A stretch of 64,000 nt of DNA from Candidatus Saccharimonadota bacterium (GCA_905373835.1 CAJPUN010000001.1:243172-307171), one strand, 5' to 3'. Positions 50,708-58,986 are shown, counted from the stretch's first letter. Numbers and translations are program-made. Notes: generated by a model not told the origin, from the sequence alone.

Positions 50708-51916
50708 ATGCGAAAGTTCAACTACGAAGCACGCGACAAAGCGACCGATACCATCATCAAATCTATCGTCCAGGCCGAGTCTGAGATGGCAGCGGCACGC
50801 GTTTTGACTGAGCAAGGCTTCGTTCCGCTCGACATCAAAGAAGTTGATGAGAGTGGTGGGCTCTTTGGTAGCCTGACGCGTCGTGTGACAACCAAAGATA
50901 AGGTGGTCTTTACGCGCCAGCTTGCAACACTAATCGGTGCGGGGCTACCCCTGTCACAGAGCCTTCGTACGGTGCTTGAGCAGACAGAGAACAAGAAGCT
51001 GCAAGAGATTATCCAAGAAATCATTGCCAATGTTGAGGGTGGTCGGCAGCTGTCGGACTCCTTTGGCAAACACCCCGAGATCTTCGACAAAATCTACCTC
51101 TCACTCGTGACTGCAGGTGAGGCCTCTGGTACGCTCGACCAAGCGCTCAAGCGGGTGGCCGCCCAGCAGGAAAAGGATGCCGCCATGGTGAGCAAGATTC
51201 GCGGTGCTATGACGTACCCAGCCATCGTCTTGGCGGTGATTATGGGAGTGATGCTCTTTATGTTGCTCGTGGTGGTACCGCAGGTGGAGAAGCTATATAG
51301 CGACATGCACAAGACGCTGCCATTCCTCACTGCGGCACTAATCGCTGTGGCGAAGTTTACTGCAAGCTTCTGGTGGGCAGAGCTGATTTTGCTGGTGGGT
51401 GCCATTTACTTCACCCGCCAATACGCCAAGACAGGCCCCGGCACGCGTACCTTCGACACACTTAAGCTTAATATGCCCTTCGTTGGTAGTATGTTTCGCA
51501 AGCTCTACATGGCGCGCTTTACCCGTACTGGCCAGACGCTGCTTGCGACCGGTGTGCCGATGCTCGACATGCTCGACATCACCGCAACAGGGGTCAATAA
51601 TACGATTATCGAGGCTTCCATCCGCCGGACTGCCGAGAAGGTCAAGGGTGGGCGAGCGCTGTCTGTCTCACTGAGCCGTGAGGATTACATCTTGCCAATG
51701 GTGCCGCAGATGATCAAGATTGGTGAGCAATCGGGCAAGATTGACGAAATGATGGGTAAGACTGCCCAGGTCTACGAAGACGAGCTAGACGAAGAGATCC
51801 GCAACATCTCCACCGCCATCGAGCCTGTGTTGATGGTCGTCCTCGCCATTGTGGCTGGTGGTATGGTGGCAGCCATCCTCTTCCCGATATATAGCTTGGT
51901 GGGGCAGCTGACGTAG
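50708..51916 (+). CDS. pilC: Type IV pilus platform protein PilC
   Basis: 402 residues with the duplicated T2SS-F domain: VFTRQLATLIGAGLPLSQSL and, in the second half, RFTRTGQTLLATGVPMLDML, each followed by a helical bundle. Three or four membrane helices occur at about 170-195, 215-235 and 375-398. PilC is the inner-membrane platform on which the ATPases act. GAGAGGAT precedes the ATG; the stop of pilT is 4 nt upstream. It is the last gene of this block, followed by a family B repeat and with no clear terminator in between. Confidence 0.95.
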   Translation: MRKFNYEARDKATDTIIKSIVQAESEMAAARVLTEQGFVPLDIKEVDESGGLFGSLTRRVTTKDKVVFTRQLATLIGAGLPLSQSLRTVLEQTENKKLQEIIQEIIANVEGGRQLSDSFGKHPEIFDKIYLSLVTAGEASGTLDQALKRVAAQQEKDAAMVSKIRGAMTYPAIVLAVIMGVMLFMLLVVVPQVEKLYSDMHKTLPFLTAALIAVAKFTASFWWAELILLVGAIYFTRQYAKTGPGTRTFDTLKLNMPFVGSMFRKLYMARFTRTGQTLLATGVPMLDMLDITATGVNNTIIEASIRRTAEKVKGGRALSVSLSREDYILPMVPQMIKIGEQSGKIDEMMGKTAQVYEDELDEEIRNISTAIEPVLMVVLAIVAGGMVAAILFPIYSLVGQLT

Positions 51917-51960
51917 TGCTTGCAGCCAGAATATTGAATACTTTGTTTTCTCTGTGCTAG

Positions 51961-52097
51961 CTCACTCTCCCACACTTCATCCGATGGAGTGTGAAAACCG
52001 GTCGTAATGACCGGTTTTCAGCCCTGGCGTCAAGAGGTCGACATCCAGCGAATGTCGACCCTTACAGTGTTCCAGAGGAGGGAGTTGGGAGGGTGAG
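51961..52097 (+). repeat. Repeat family B, copy B2 (complete)
   Basis: Outer arms CTCACTCTCCCA and TGGGAGGGTGAG pair over 12 positions with one wobble. Hairpin 1 (51993-52019): perfect 11-bp stem GAAAACCGGTC, loop GTAAT; it differs from copy B1 at three base pairs, all compensated. Hairpin 2 (52036-52060): 9-bp stem GGTCGACAT, with two compensated changes. Confidence 0.85.
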
Positions 52098-52293
52098 CGT
52101 GAGAGGTAGTGAAGCTGCATTGACTATTGAATTATGCTTGATTCTTGAATCTTGTGACGATCCCATAAGAGAAAGTCTGATTCTCTATAGCCGGTTATGA
52201 TAGTATAAGAGTGCACTATAGTCGGGGCCGGATAAGTGTCCATGCGTCGGCTTTTCATTGCCTAGCACAGTTCGCTTCAGCGCAACGAGCATG

Positions 52294-52299
52294 CTATAC
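52294..52299 (+). promoter_or_regulatory. -10 box of tRNA-Arg
   Basis: TATACT preceded by TGC, 9 nt before the mature 5' end of the tRNA. Confidence 0.55.
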
Positions 52300-52308
52300 T
52301 ATACCCAT

Positions 52309-52385
52309 GCCCTGGTAGCTCAACTGGATAGAGCGGCTCCGTCCTAAGGAGAAGGTTGTAGGTTCGACTCCTATCCGGGGTACCA
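52309..52385 (+). tRNA. tRNA-Arg (anticodon CCT)
   Basis: 77 nt with encoded CCA. Cloverleaf: acceptor GCCCTGG with CCGGGGT, D stem GCTC/GAGC, anticodon stem with loop GTCCTAA (anticodon CCT, reads AGG), T arm with GTTCGAC. The first acceptor pair is G-T. A terminator follows 62 nt downstream. Confidence 0.93.
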
Positions 52386-52446
52386 AGATTTATATAAATT
52401 AGTCGTGCAATATTATGGCGTGCTAGAGTGTGCTAGTTTGTTATAG

Positions 52447-52477
52447 CAAAAACTCGCCAAGGTAACGGCGAGTTTTT
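52447..52477 (+). terminator. Intrinsic terminator after tRNA-Arg
   Basis: AAAACTCGCC pairs with GGCGAGTTTT, followed by more T. Confidence 0.85.
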
Positions 52478-52528
52478 TGTTTTGCTTGAGTATCGTGTGA
52501 TGGTAAGCGCAGAAACGTAAGGCTTTTA

Positions 52529-52942
52529 TTACCGCCCAAATCCGCCAACTACCTCAGCCGCCCATCGCACCCAGTCGGACATATCCTCCCATCGGCTGCA
52601 GGCAGCGCCAACGAACATGATGGCGGAGGAGAAGAGGGCGAATGAGACGACCCAAGCCATAAAGTCGGCTGGCATGGCTCGTGTGCCACCACTCGTCCAA
52701 CAGAGGTAGCAGAGCCAACCAAGCGCCCCTGCCGCGAGCATGCAGAGCGCTCGCACGATGCCATGGCCAAGGCGGCGCTGCCAGTCGGGTGCTGCGATCG
52801 GCTCGGTGGGGCTCACGGCCGGCGGCGTTGGTACCTTTGGCGGTGGTGGCGCAGCTGGTGGGTGGTGCGGCGGTGGCACAGGTGGTGCTCCGGCACCAGC
52901 AGTAGTGCGGCGCTTGTGGATAAATCGCCCAGCCGTCACCAT
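52529..52942 (-). CDS. Proline-rich small membrane protein, 137 aa
   Basis: No family recognised. Residues 1-50 are Pro-rich (PPVPPPHHPPAAPPPPKVPT) and basic at the very start. Two membrane helices follow (ALCMLAAGALGWLCYLCW at about 66-83 and MAWVVSFALFSSAIMFVGAA at about 94-113), then a short tail. The Pro-rich segment is probably cytoplasmic. A TATAAT-type box with TTGACA lies upstream on the minus strand near 52975-53005. It is oriented against the neighbouring genes. Confidence 0.6.
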   Translation of the reverse strand: MVTAGRFIHKRRTTAGAGAPPVPPPHHPPAAPPPPKVPTPPAVSPTEPIAAPDWQRRLGHGIVRALCMLAAGALGWLCYLCWTSGGTRAMPADFMAWVVSFALFSSAIMFVGAACSRWEDMSDWVRWAAEVVGGFGR

Positions 52943-53041
52943 ATGTAAATGCTCCGTAGTATTGTCATGGTTTTTATTATACGCGGGGATTGTGGGGTAG
53001 TGTCAAGGGGTGAATCACTGAAGCTTTTGCTTTTTATGTGC

Positions 53042-53097
53042 TAGCTCTACCCTCATTACTTCATCCGATGGAGTGTGGGGAGGGTGAGCGTGAGATG
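53042..53097 (+). repeat. Collapsed copy of repeat family B
   Basis: Keeps the outer sequences of element B (GCTCTACCCTC, ACTTCATCCGATGGAGTGTG, GGGAGGGTGAGCGTGAG) but lacks both internal hairpins, as if about 80 bp had been removed. The remaining ends still face each other as an inverted repeat. Confidence 0.65.
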
Positions 53098-53108
53098 TAG
53101 CAAGGATA

Positions 53109-53233
53109 CTGCTGCTATAGGGCACTCACTAGACCGAAAATGTTCCGGCCAGAATATACCACAGAGTTTGTCCGCTTGCTTGGTCGCTGGCCTCCAGATA
53201 TTTTCTTGTCCAGCGAGCGCCCTATAGCAGCAG
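53109..53233 (+). repeat. Repeat family A, copy A2 (complete)
   Basis: Outer arms at 53109-53134 and 53208-53233 pair over 26 positions with three mismatches (G-T on the minus strand). The inner core CGAAAATGTTCCGGCCAGA on the left and GCTGGCCTCCAGATATTTTC on the right pair at both ends around a conserved internal loop. The apical part (about 45 nt) contains GCTTGCTTGG. Confidence 0.85.
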
Positions 53234-53326
53234 GCAGTGAGGTTTGGCACCCAAGTGGAGGTGAGTTCGTGCTACAATAGACATCAAGAAAAGCATAACA
53301 ATCATCACACAAAAAGGCAGGGAATA

Positions 53327-53842
53327 ATGGCACAGACCAAGGCATTTAATGGGCAGCGTGACGGTGAGGAGTTGCTGTTTGTCTTTCGGCGGCATATTAT
53401 TGCCATGCGCAAGGGGTTTTATATGCTACTGGTGCCGCTGGCGGTAGGGGCTATTCCACCGCTCATCTGGCAAGACACACTGGAGCTGTTTCTCTTGCCA
53501 GTGGTGGGGCTTGGGCTCGGGCTTGTTGGCTTTTGCTATCATTTTTTGATGTGGCGCTACACCTACTACATCGTGACCAACCAGCGTATCCGCCAAGTGA
53601 CGCAAAAAGGATTTTTTGGTACCGATGTAGTGGAGCTGAGCTTGGCAAAAATCCAAAATATCAGCTATAATATACCAGGATTCTCGGGTGAGGTGTTTCA
53701 TTTTGGTACGATTGTGATCCAAACATTTGTGGGCGATCTCATCATCCGCAATGTCGATCATCCCGAGCAGATCTACAATCAGCTGCAAGATGCCGTCAGC
53801 GAGGCGGAGCGCGCAGCACAAGCAGCAGGAGTATCACCATGA
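53327..53842 (+). CDS. PH-domain membrane protein (bacterial PH, YdbS-like)
   Basis: 171 residues from ATG 53327, behind a GGCAGGGA site. Two membrane helices (GFYMLLVPLAVGAIPPLIW and LFLLPVVGLGLGLVGFCYHF, about 30-76) precede a bacterial PH domain: WRYTYYIVTNQRIRQVTQKG, VVELSLAKIQNISYNIPGF and FGTIVIQTFVGDLIIRNVDHP. Such proteins are inner-membrane components of uncertain role, sometimes tied to envelope stress. The stop overlaps the start of the foldase gene by four bases, so the two are translationally coupled. Confidence 0.85.
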   Translation: MAQTKAFNGQRDGEELLFVFRRHIIAMRKGFYMLLVPLAVGAIPPLIWQDTLELFLLPVVGLGLGLVGFCYHFLMWRYTYYIVTNQRIRQVTQKGFFGTDVVELSLAKIQNISYNIPGFSGEVFHFGTIVIQTFVGDLIIRNVDHPEQIYNQLQDAVSEAERAAQAAGVSP

Positions 53843-55011
53843 AATTACCAAGCAAAAAACCCAAACGCAGCCGCTACGGCGCTCAGTCTACATCAACTGC
53901 CCCAGCCGCTGGTCTGAAAGATCGCCTGGCAGCACTCAAGCCGAAGCAGGGGGGCAAGAAAGCGGGCAAATCCGCCAAAACAGAGGCGGGCACAGCCAAC
54001 CCCAACACTCCCAAGAAGTTCGAGCGCATCACCAACGAGACAGTAGCGGCACATCGCGAAGAGATATTGGCTGGTGGGCGCAAGTTCAAACATCCCGTCC
54101 AGGTGTCGCGCCGGCGGGTGATCATCAATACGATTATTGTGGCGCTGGTAGCGGCCTTGCTGCTGGCGGCAGTGGCGTGGCAGCAGCTCTACATTGCCCA
54201 GAGTTCCAACAACCTCCTCTACCGCATGACGCAGATCTTTCCTGTGCCAGTAGCCAGTATTGATGGTGAGCTCGTGCGCTATAGCGACTACCTGGTGCAG
54301 TATCGGGGATCTAAGTATTATCTAGGCAAGTACGATGAGATCCGCATCGACAGCGATGATGGCCGCGAGCAGCTCAAGCACATCAAGCGCGAGTCGCTCA
54401 ACCGGGCGCTGGTTGATACCTACGCTGCCAAGCTGGCACGCCAGTACAACATCACGGTGAGTGATCAAGACATTGATACCGTTATCGAGCAGCAGCGCAA
54501 CACCGCTAATGGCAAGATTAGCCAAGAAACGTATGATGCATCGTCGCGCATGATGTATAACTGGTCGCCATCGGATTATCGCCAGGCAGTGCGGCGCAGC
54601 ATTGTGCGGGCTCGGGTAGCCTTTGCGGTTGATAAGACGGCCGATGAGCTGCAGCACAAAGCCGCGGGGCTGGTGGCAAGCAGCAATGGTGAGTTTGCCA
54701 AAATCGCGACCCAGCTTGGTGGCAGTGGCCGCAGCAAACCGCAGGTGGGGGATTCTGGCCTGATCAATCTTGCCAGTAGCTACAACGGCCTCGCGGTGAG
54801 CGAGATCGCTAAGCTCGAGCCTGGCAAACCCTCTGGTGCTATCAAGAGCACAACAGACAGTGGCTACTACTTCGTCAAAGTCAACGAAAAGAACGACAGC
54901 AAAATCCGCTTCACCTATCTCTACATCCCCCTCACCGAGCTCACCAAGCAAGTTGCCCAGCTCAAAAGCGACGGCAAAGTGCAAGAATACATCGACGTGC
55001 CGCAGAAGTAG
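53839..55011 (+). CDS. Membrane-anchored parvulin-type foldase (PrsA/SurA-like)
   Basis: 390 residues. A long basic cytoplasmic tail (1-95; KKPKRSRYG, LKPKQGGKKAGKSAKT) is followed by one membrane helix (IINTIIVALVAALLLAAVAW) and a SurA-N-like helical domain with VASIDGELVRYSDYLVQYRG. Then comes a parvulin-like segment (ATQLGGSGRSKPQVGDSGLI, AVSEIAKLEPGKPSGAIKST, GYYFVKVNEK). It should help secreted proteins such as pilins fold outside the membrane. ATGA overlap with the PH-domain gene. Confidence 0.82.
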   Translation: MKLPSKKPKRSRYGAQSTSTAPAAGLKDRLAALKPKQGGKKAGKSAKTEAGTANPNTPKKFERITNETVAAHREEILAGGRKFKHPVQVSRRRVIINTIIVALVAALLLAAVAWQQLYIAQSSNNLLYRMTQIFPVPVASIDGELVRYSDYLVQYRGSKYYLGKYDEIRIDSDDGREQLKHIKRESLNRALVDTYAAKLARQYNITVSDQDIDTVIEQQRNTANGKISQETYDASSRMMYNWSPSDYRQAVRRSIVRARVAFAVDKTADELQHKAAGLVASSNGEFAKIATQLGGSGRSKPQVGDSGLINLASSYNGLAVSEIAKLEPGKPSGAIKSTTDSGYYFVKVNEKNDSKIRFTYLYIPLTELTKQVAQLKSDGKVQEYIDVPQK

Positions 55012-55016
55012 AGAGT

Positions 55017-55146
55017 ATTTCGTCCGATGGCATGTGAAAACCGGTCGTAAATGGCCGGTTTTTAGCCTTGGCGCTGGGAGGTCATACTTGGGAAGTGTCG
55101 ACCCTTATTATATTCGGGAGGAAGGGGTGATAGGGTGTAAGCGTGA
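55017..55146 (+). repeat. Repeat family B, copy B3 (partly degenerate)
   Basis: Hairpin 1 (55036-55062) is intact with stem AAAACCGGTC. Hairpin 2 (55080-55103) has lost one base on the left arm so that ATACTT/AAGTGT pair with a bulge. Flanks TTCGTCCGATGG and GGGTGTAAGCGTGAGA match the family ends. Confidence 0.75.
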
Positions 55147-55390
55147 GACAAAGTGGGCGTATTCGACTAATATGTCGTGCCTATGGTTTTCAGCAGGAAA
55201 TACGCGGGGCAGGCCATTCTTGGTACATTTTCTATAGCAATTATGCCAAAAATACCAGTCATATAGCACCGTTTTGTGCCTCTCCGCATAGGCTTATCAT
55301 CTTGTGCGAACAAAACCTAGACAATGCTGCCATTCTACGCTATGATAGCAGTAACGTAAGCATATTCGTACATTGGTACAAAGGAGAAGT

Positions 55391-55849
55391 ATGAAACAAC
55401 ACCAAGCGAAACAAGAAGGGTTTACCATCATCGAGGTGATGCTGGTGCTGGCGATTGCCGCCTTGATATTCTTGATGGTCTTTGTGGCGCTACCTGCTCT
55501 GCAGCGGGGTCAGCGCGACACAGCGCGCAAGAATGATGTGCAAAACATCGCTGCTGCCGTGACGCAATATACATCAAACAACCGCGGAAAGTTCCCCGAC
55601 AGCAAGGGCCTCAAGGGTTATCTGGGCGATCTCTCGAACCTCGACAAAGAGAGCATCACCGTCCAAGACAATGCGGGCAATGGTACCGTAACACCTACCA
55701 CCGAGAGTGCGATCGTCGTCAAGGGTGTGCGCTGCGACGCCACCAACTCTGACGGCGCTACCCTCAAGAAGGGCACATCGAAGCAATTCGTCGTCGTCAC
55801 CAAGCTTGAAGCGGGCGGCAACGGCGTGGCATACTGTCTCGAGTCATAG
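55391..55849 (+). CDS. Type IV major pilin (prepilin)
   Basis: 152 residues from ATG 55391, with AAGGAG at 55381-55386. A short basic leader ending in Gly precedes FTIIEVMLVLAIAALIFLMV; cleavage is expected between Gly and Phe, leaving Glu5. The mature protein has the alpha-1 helix with ARKNDVQNIAAAVTQYTSNN, a small beta domain and two cysteines (VRCDAT and AYCLE) that may form the D-region disulphide. Its own promoter, strong ribosome site and terminator suggest high expression, so it is likely the main fibre subunit. Confidence 0.92.
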   Translation: MKQHQAKQEGFTIIEVMLVLAIAALIFLMVFVALPALQRGQRDTARKNDVQNIAAAVTQYTSNNRGKFPDSKGLKGYLGDLSNLDKESITVQDNAGNGTVTPTTESAIVVKGVRCDATNSDGATLKKGTSKQFVVVTKLEAGGNGVAYCLES

Positions 55850-55878
55850 TAGGCAAGCAGAAAATGTACAAGAAGATG

Positions 55879-55908
55879 GCTGACACCAAGAGGGTGCCAG
55901 CCTCTTTT
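55879..55908 (+). terminator. Intrinsic terminator after the major pilin
   Basis: GGCTGACACC pairs with GGTGCCAGCC (one mismatch), then TCTTTTT. Confidence 0.8.
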
Positions 55909-55926
55909 TATGTATGGAGTACACGA

Positions 55927-56040
55927 ATTGCTGAATCGTACTTGTGACGAAAATGTTCCGGCCAGATAATACACAGCATGTATCCGCTTGCTTGATTGCT
56001 GGCCTCCAGATATTTTCTTACACAAGTATGACCCAGCAAT
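55927..56040 (+). repeat. Repeat family A, copy A3 (complete)
   Basis: Outer arms 55927-55946 and 56021-56040 (ATTGCTG with CAGCAAT, CTTGTG with CACAAG) differ in sequence from those of A2 yet pair with each other. The inner core CGAAAATGTTCCGGCCAGA and GCTGGCCTCCAGATATTTTC is identical to A2. Confidence 0.85.
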
Positions 56041-56227
56041 CCATCATACAGAGGTGATACTGTGTGAGTATAACTCCACCCCAAAACGTCACGGTCTCAT
56101 ACTGACCTATTTTTAATGACGTTGGCTCTGCATCTCCGCAGATTCTCACACACCATTAGAAGAAGTGGTGGGGAGGTGGGGTGGCATTAAGAAAATGAGA
56201 TTTGTATATGCAAGGTACAGATAAATC

Positions 56228-56343
56228 CCGAGGCTCACACACCATGCTTGCCGAACAAGAAAATTTGCGAAGGCCAGTAGCCAAGTGGGTGTGAGAACCT
56301 GCCGTATATTCTGGCCGGATAGTATGTCTGCATGAGCCTTCGG
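56228..56343 (-). repeat. Repeat family A, copy A5 (inverted, partly degenerate)
   Basis: On the minus strand it reads CCGGCCAGAATATAC, later CTACTGGCC, then AATTTTCTTGTTCGGC, matching the core order of family A. The outer ends CCGAGGCTCA and TGAGCCTTCGG pair with one bulged base. Confidence 0.7.
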
Positions 56344-56382
56344 TAGGGCGTGATGATGTAGCACGTTCTTGCATATCTTTGC

Positions 56383-56388
56383 TATACT
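56383..56388 (+). promoter_or_regulatory. -10 box of the prepilin peptidase gene
   Basis: TATACT preceded by TGC, 8 nt before the ATG. Confidence 0.55.
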
Positions 56389-56396
56389 AGTGAGGT

Positions 56397-57266
56397 ATGA
56401 CGATCTTGATAGCAGGCGCACTGCTCCTCCTCGGTGTAGTGCTGGGTAGCTTTGCGGGCGCGCAAGTGTGGCGGGTGCGTGCGCGGCAACTGCGGACTGA
56501 TAAGCAAACCGGCCACCCCTACGACAAACACGAATGGCGTCAACTACGCGTCCTCTTGCAAGGCACACTGCGAGACGACCGCTCGCGCTGCCTGCAGTGT
56601 GGGCATGTGCTGGCGTGGTATGATCTACTGCCAGTCGTGAGCTGGCTGTCGACTGGTGGGCGCTGCCGCTATTGCCAGCAGTTTATTGGTTGGTTTGAGC
56701 TGGTGATGGAGCTGGTGCTGGGGGTGGGCCTGGCACTGTCGTATCTGGTGTGGCCATGGGCTCTACCGGCTAGTGGCCTGCTCTTTGCTGTATGGGTGGT
56801 GGTGGCCTTGGTGCTGATGATCCTCGCGGCGTATGATGCCAAGTGGCAGCTCCTGCCCGATCCGCTTAACTATGGCTTGATGGCACTGGGCGCACTCTTC
56901 GTGCTGGTGCGGATGACGACACTGCACGATGTTGATCTTGTATCGCTCACGGGGGCGGTGGCGCTGCTGGCGGGGTTGTATGGTGGGCTGTATGCCATCT
57001 CGCGCGGAGCGTGGATTGGCTTTGGTGATGTGAAGCTCTGCGTGGGTTTGGCACTACTGCTGGGCGATTGGCGATTGGCCTTTATGACGCTGTTTTTCTC
57101 CAACATGCTGGGTTGTATCATCGTCTTGCCGGGCCTGGCACGCGGTCAGCTCAATACACGCTCGCAGGTGCCATTTGGGCCACTGCTCATCATTGGCTGC
57201 GTTATTTCGCTCTTGTTTGGCGGGCATATCTTGCGCGCGCTGGTGGCGCTGCCACTGGGCTTTTGA
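56397..57266 (+). CDS. pilD: Prepilin peptidase (PilD/TadA type)
   Basis: 289 residues. N-terminal hydrophobic helix, then the cytoplasmic methyltransferase-like domain with two CxxC pairs (RCLQCGH and RCRYCQQ) that bind zinc. About seven helices follow, carrying both catalytic aspartates: AAYDAKWQLLPD and the GFGDVKL motif (GxGD). It cuts prepilin leaders and may methylate the new N-terminus. It sits between the major pilin and the minor pilin cluster, its likely substrates. The zinc cysteines are retained here, unlike those of PilB. Confidence 0.94.
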   Translation: MTILIAGALLLLGVVLGSFAGAQVWRVRARQLRTDKQTGHPYDKHEWRQLRVLLQGTLRDDRSRCLQCGHVLAWYDLLPVVSWLSTGGRCRYCQQFIGWFELVMELVLGVGLALSYLVWPWALPASGLLFAVWVVVALVLMILAAYDAKWQLLPDPLNYGLMALGALFVLVRMTTLHDVDLVSLTGAVALLAGLYGGLYAISRGAWIGFGDVKLCVGLALLLGDWRLAFMTLFFSNMLGCIIVLPGLARGQLNTRSQVPFGPLLIIGCVISLLFGGHILRALVALPLGF

Positions 57267-57316
57267 GGCTCAGGCTGGGTAGAGATTTGCTCCTTCTTGT
57301 AAACCTGATGTAATAC

Positions 57317-57345
57317 TTGACAATCCAGAGAGAGAGTACTATAGG
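57317..57345 (+). promoter_or_regulatory. Promoter of the unknown gene at 57377
   Basis: TTGACA at 57317-57322, 17-nt spacer, TATAGG at 57340-57345. Confidence 0.5.
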
Positions 57346-57376
57346 CATCATAAACACCTAACTCCAAGGAGATATG

Positions 57377-58120
57377 ATGCTACGATATGACCAGCCACTT
57401 AGTGGTGAGACAAAGTATAAGCCAAAGTTGCGGGACTTTCCGATGCCAAAGACTGAAGAGTTCACCGAAGAAGAGGATGCCAAGCGCGCCGAGCTGATAG
57501 AGGAGGCGATGGCAAAGGTCGAAGCAAAGCTCGGTAAAGAGCGTAAAGAGAAGTACTGCGAAGATATTGTTGCGGAAATACAGCGGATTGGCGGGGTTTT
57601 GGCAGAAAAAGGCTTTGGTAGCCGACCTGAGGAGGATAAGCGTGTTGTCGTCACTAGCTATGTTGGTGGTGAGAGCACAAATTCGTGCGGGGTCTATGTT
57701 GGGTATGTGCCGGCCGTTGTAGCGCGGTTTATCCCCAAGGGTGCATATGATGATAGTGGTTGGCAACAAGCTCCAGAAGACTTGGTATATAAAGGGGGCG
57801 ACTACGATGTCACTGACCCATATGATAAAGCCCAGTATGATAAATCAAGCCAGCGTGGTTACATCATTAGCATCGTAACTGGCCCAGCAGTCGAAGTGTA
57901 CTCAGATCGACCACTAACAGAGGAACGGAAGGATCGCTACCGTGATTTTTACAAGCCAGGGACAGTGCTAGTGAGCCCTGCTGGCCGGTATAATGGCGAG
58001 GCAAAGGTGCTTCGTGTTGGTGAGCTAGGTAGGTCAACTAACCCAGAGGCATACGAGCTCGTCCTTGCTGCTATGCAAGATATTGAGGAAGAGCTGCCAG
58101 CTAGCAAAGAGACGCAGTAG
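57377..58120 (+). CDS. Unknown protein, 247 aa
   Basis: No family recognised. ATG 57377 has AAGGAG with a five-base gap; the in-frame ATG three bases earlier is too close. The N-terminal third is charged and helical (EFTEEEDAKRAELIEEAMAK). The rest appears to be a beta-rich domain with VVVTSYVGGESTNSCGVYVG and PGTVLVSPAGRYNGEAKVL. The start contains SGETKYKPKL, reminiscent of GETKY in the unknown protein at 31178. It separates the prepilin peptidase from the minor pilins but has its own promoter and terminator. Confidence 0.6.
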   Translation: MLRYDQPLSGETKYKPKLRDFPMPKTEEFTEEEDAKRAELIEEAMAKVEAKLGKERKEKYCEDIVAEIQRIGGVLAEKGFGSRPEEDKRVVVTSYVGGESTNSCGVYVGYVPAVVARFIPKGAYDDSGWQQAPEDLVYKGGDYDVTDPYDKAQYDKSSQRGYIISIVTGPAVEVYSDRPLTEERKDRYRDFYKPGTVLVSPAGRYNGEAKVLRVGELGRSTNPEAYELVLAAMQDIEEELPASKETQ

Positions 58121-58153
58121 GCAGTAAAGCCCTTTGAAGTGAGCCAAGCAAAG

Positions 58154-58178
58154 ACCAGCCCATGAGCGGCTGGTTTTT
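58154..58178 (+). terminator. Intrinsic terminator
   Basis: ACCAGCC pairs with GGCTGGT, followed by TTTT. Confidence 0.8.
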
Positions 58179-58260
58179 GCGCGCTGTGCCTGAGCTGTGC
58201 AGAGGTATTATCTCTCCCCAGAATCGCCTCATCGCCCTGTGCTGCCAATGCTGCTTGTGC

Positions 58261-58266
58261 TATACT
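58261..58266 (+). promoter_or_regulatory. -10 box of the minor pilin operon
   Basis: TATACT preceded by TGC, 9 nt before ATG 58276; AGAGAGG within that interval could also act as a ribosome site. Confidence 0.5.
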
Positions 58267-58275
58267 AGAGAGGTT

Positions 58276-58986
58276 ATGAGTATGCCAGTGAAGCCAGGGT
58301 TCACCATTATTGAGATGATGCTGTTTTTGGCGGTGAGTGGGGCAATGGCAGCCGGGATTATGGTAGGTGTGGGAGCGACGGTCAATGCTCAGCGCTACCG
58401 TGATGCCACCCATTCGCTGGTGAGTTTCTTCCAGGGGGAGTACGACCGGGTGGTGAATGTCCAGAACGATCACGACCGCAACCTTGGCTGCAGCACTAGC
58501 GGCATTAGCCAGAGCATTACCCCACAGGTGCCTGGCACGAGCGAGTGCACCATCATTGGGCGGTTTATTACTACTGGCCGTGATGGACGAAGCCTCATCG
58601 CGCGGACAATTTATGCCACGCGCGATGGCTCGACTGCAGCAACGGATTATGAGGCGCTAACTCGCTCGGGGCTTGTTTTGTCGGACACCGCCAGCCAGAC
58701 AACTACCTACGAACTAGCGTGGGAGACGGCGTTGCGGCAGGGTGCACGCCACTCGTATTTGATCGTGCGCTCGCCCTCCAGTGGTGCCATCAAGACCTAT
58801 ATTGGCAACACAGACAACCCTATGACCGTTCTCTCGCCTGATAATGACGCCCAAAAAGGCGACACCAACCTCTGTATCGACCCCGATGGCTTGGTCTTTA
58901 CTGGTATTAGCGGAGCGGTGATCGCCCGGGGTGGCAGCTCGGCCAGCAGTGTGAAGTTGATCGGTGGAGGGATAGGACAATGCTAG
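58276..58986 (+). CDS. Type IV minor pilin 1 (prepilin)
   Basis: 236 residues from ATG 58276; ATG 58282 is also possible. The leader MSMPVKPG is followed by FTIIEMMLFLAVSGAMAAGI, a typical class III cleavage site with Glu5 and hydrophobic helix. The remainder is Ser/Thr-rich with four cysteines and no known sub-family; it may be GspH/PilE-like. First of four overlapping minor pilin genes, it ends 7 nt inside the next one. Confidence 0.88.
   Translation: MSMPVKPGFTIIEMMLFLAVSGAMAAGIMVGVGATVNAQRYRDATHSLVSFFQGEYDRVVNVQNDHDRNLGCSTSGISQSITPQVPGTSECTIIGRFITTGRDGRSLIARTIYATRDGSTAATDYEALTRSGLVLSDTASQTTTYELAWETALRQGARHSYLIVRSPSSGAIKTYIGNTDNPMTVLSPDNDAQKGDTNLCIDPDGLVFTGISGAVIARGGSSASSVKLIGGGIGQC

Noticed and set aside
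51991..52200. Small frame inside B elements reading VKTGRNDRFSALASRG, with similar peptides at 41539 and 63983
   Set aside because: The frame stops soon in B1 and loses register in B3, and the base changes between copies preserve stem pairing. The similarity is explained by the conserved hairpins.
52309..52385. tRNA-Arg as an integration site for a mobile element
   Set aside because: No integrase next to it and no duplicated tRNA 3' end was found. The Xer recombinase at 61.6 kb looks like the housekeeping type.
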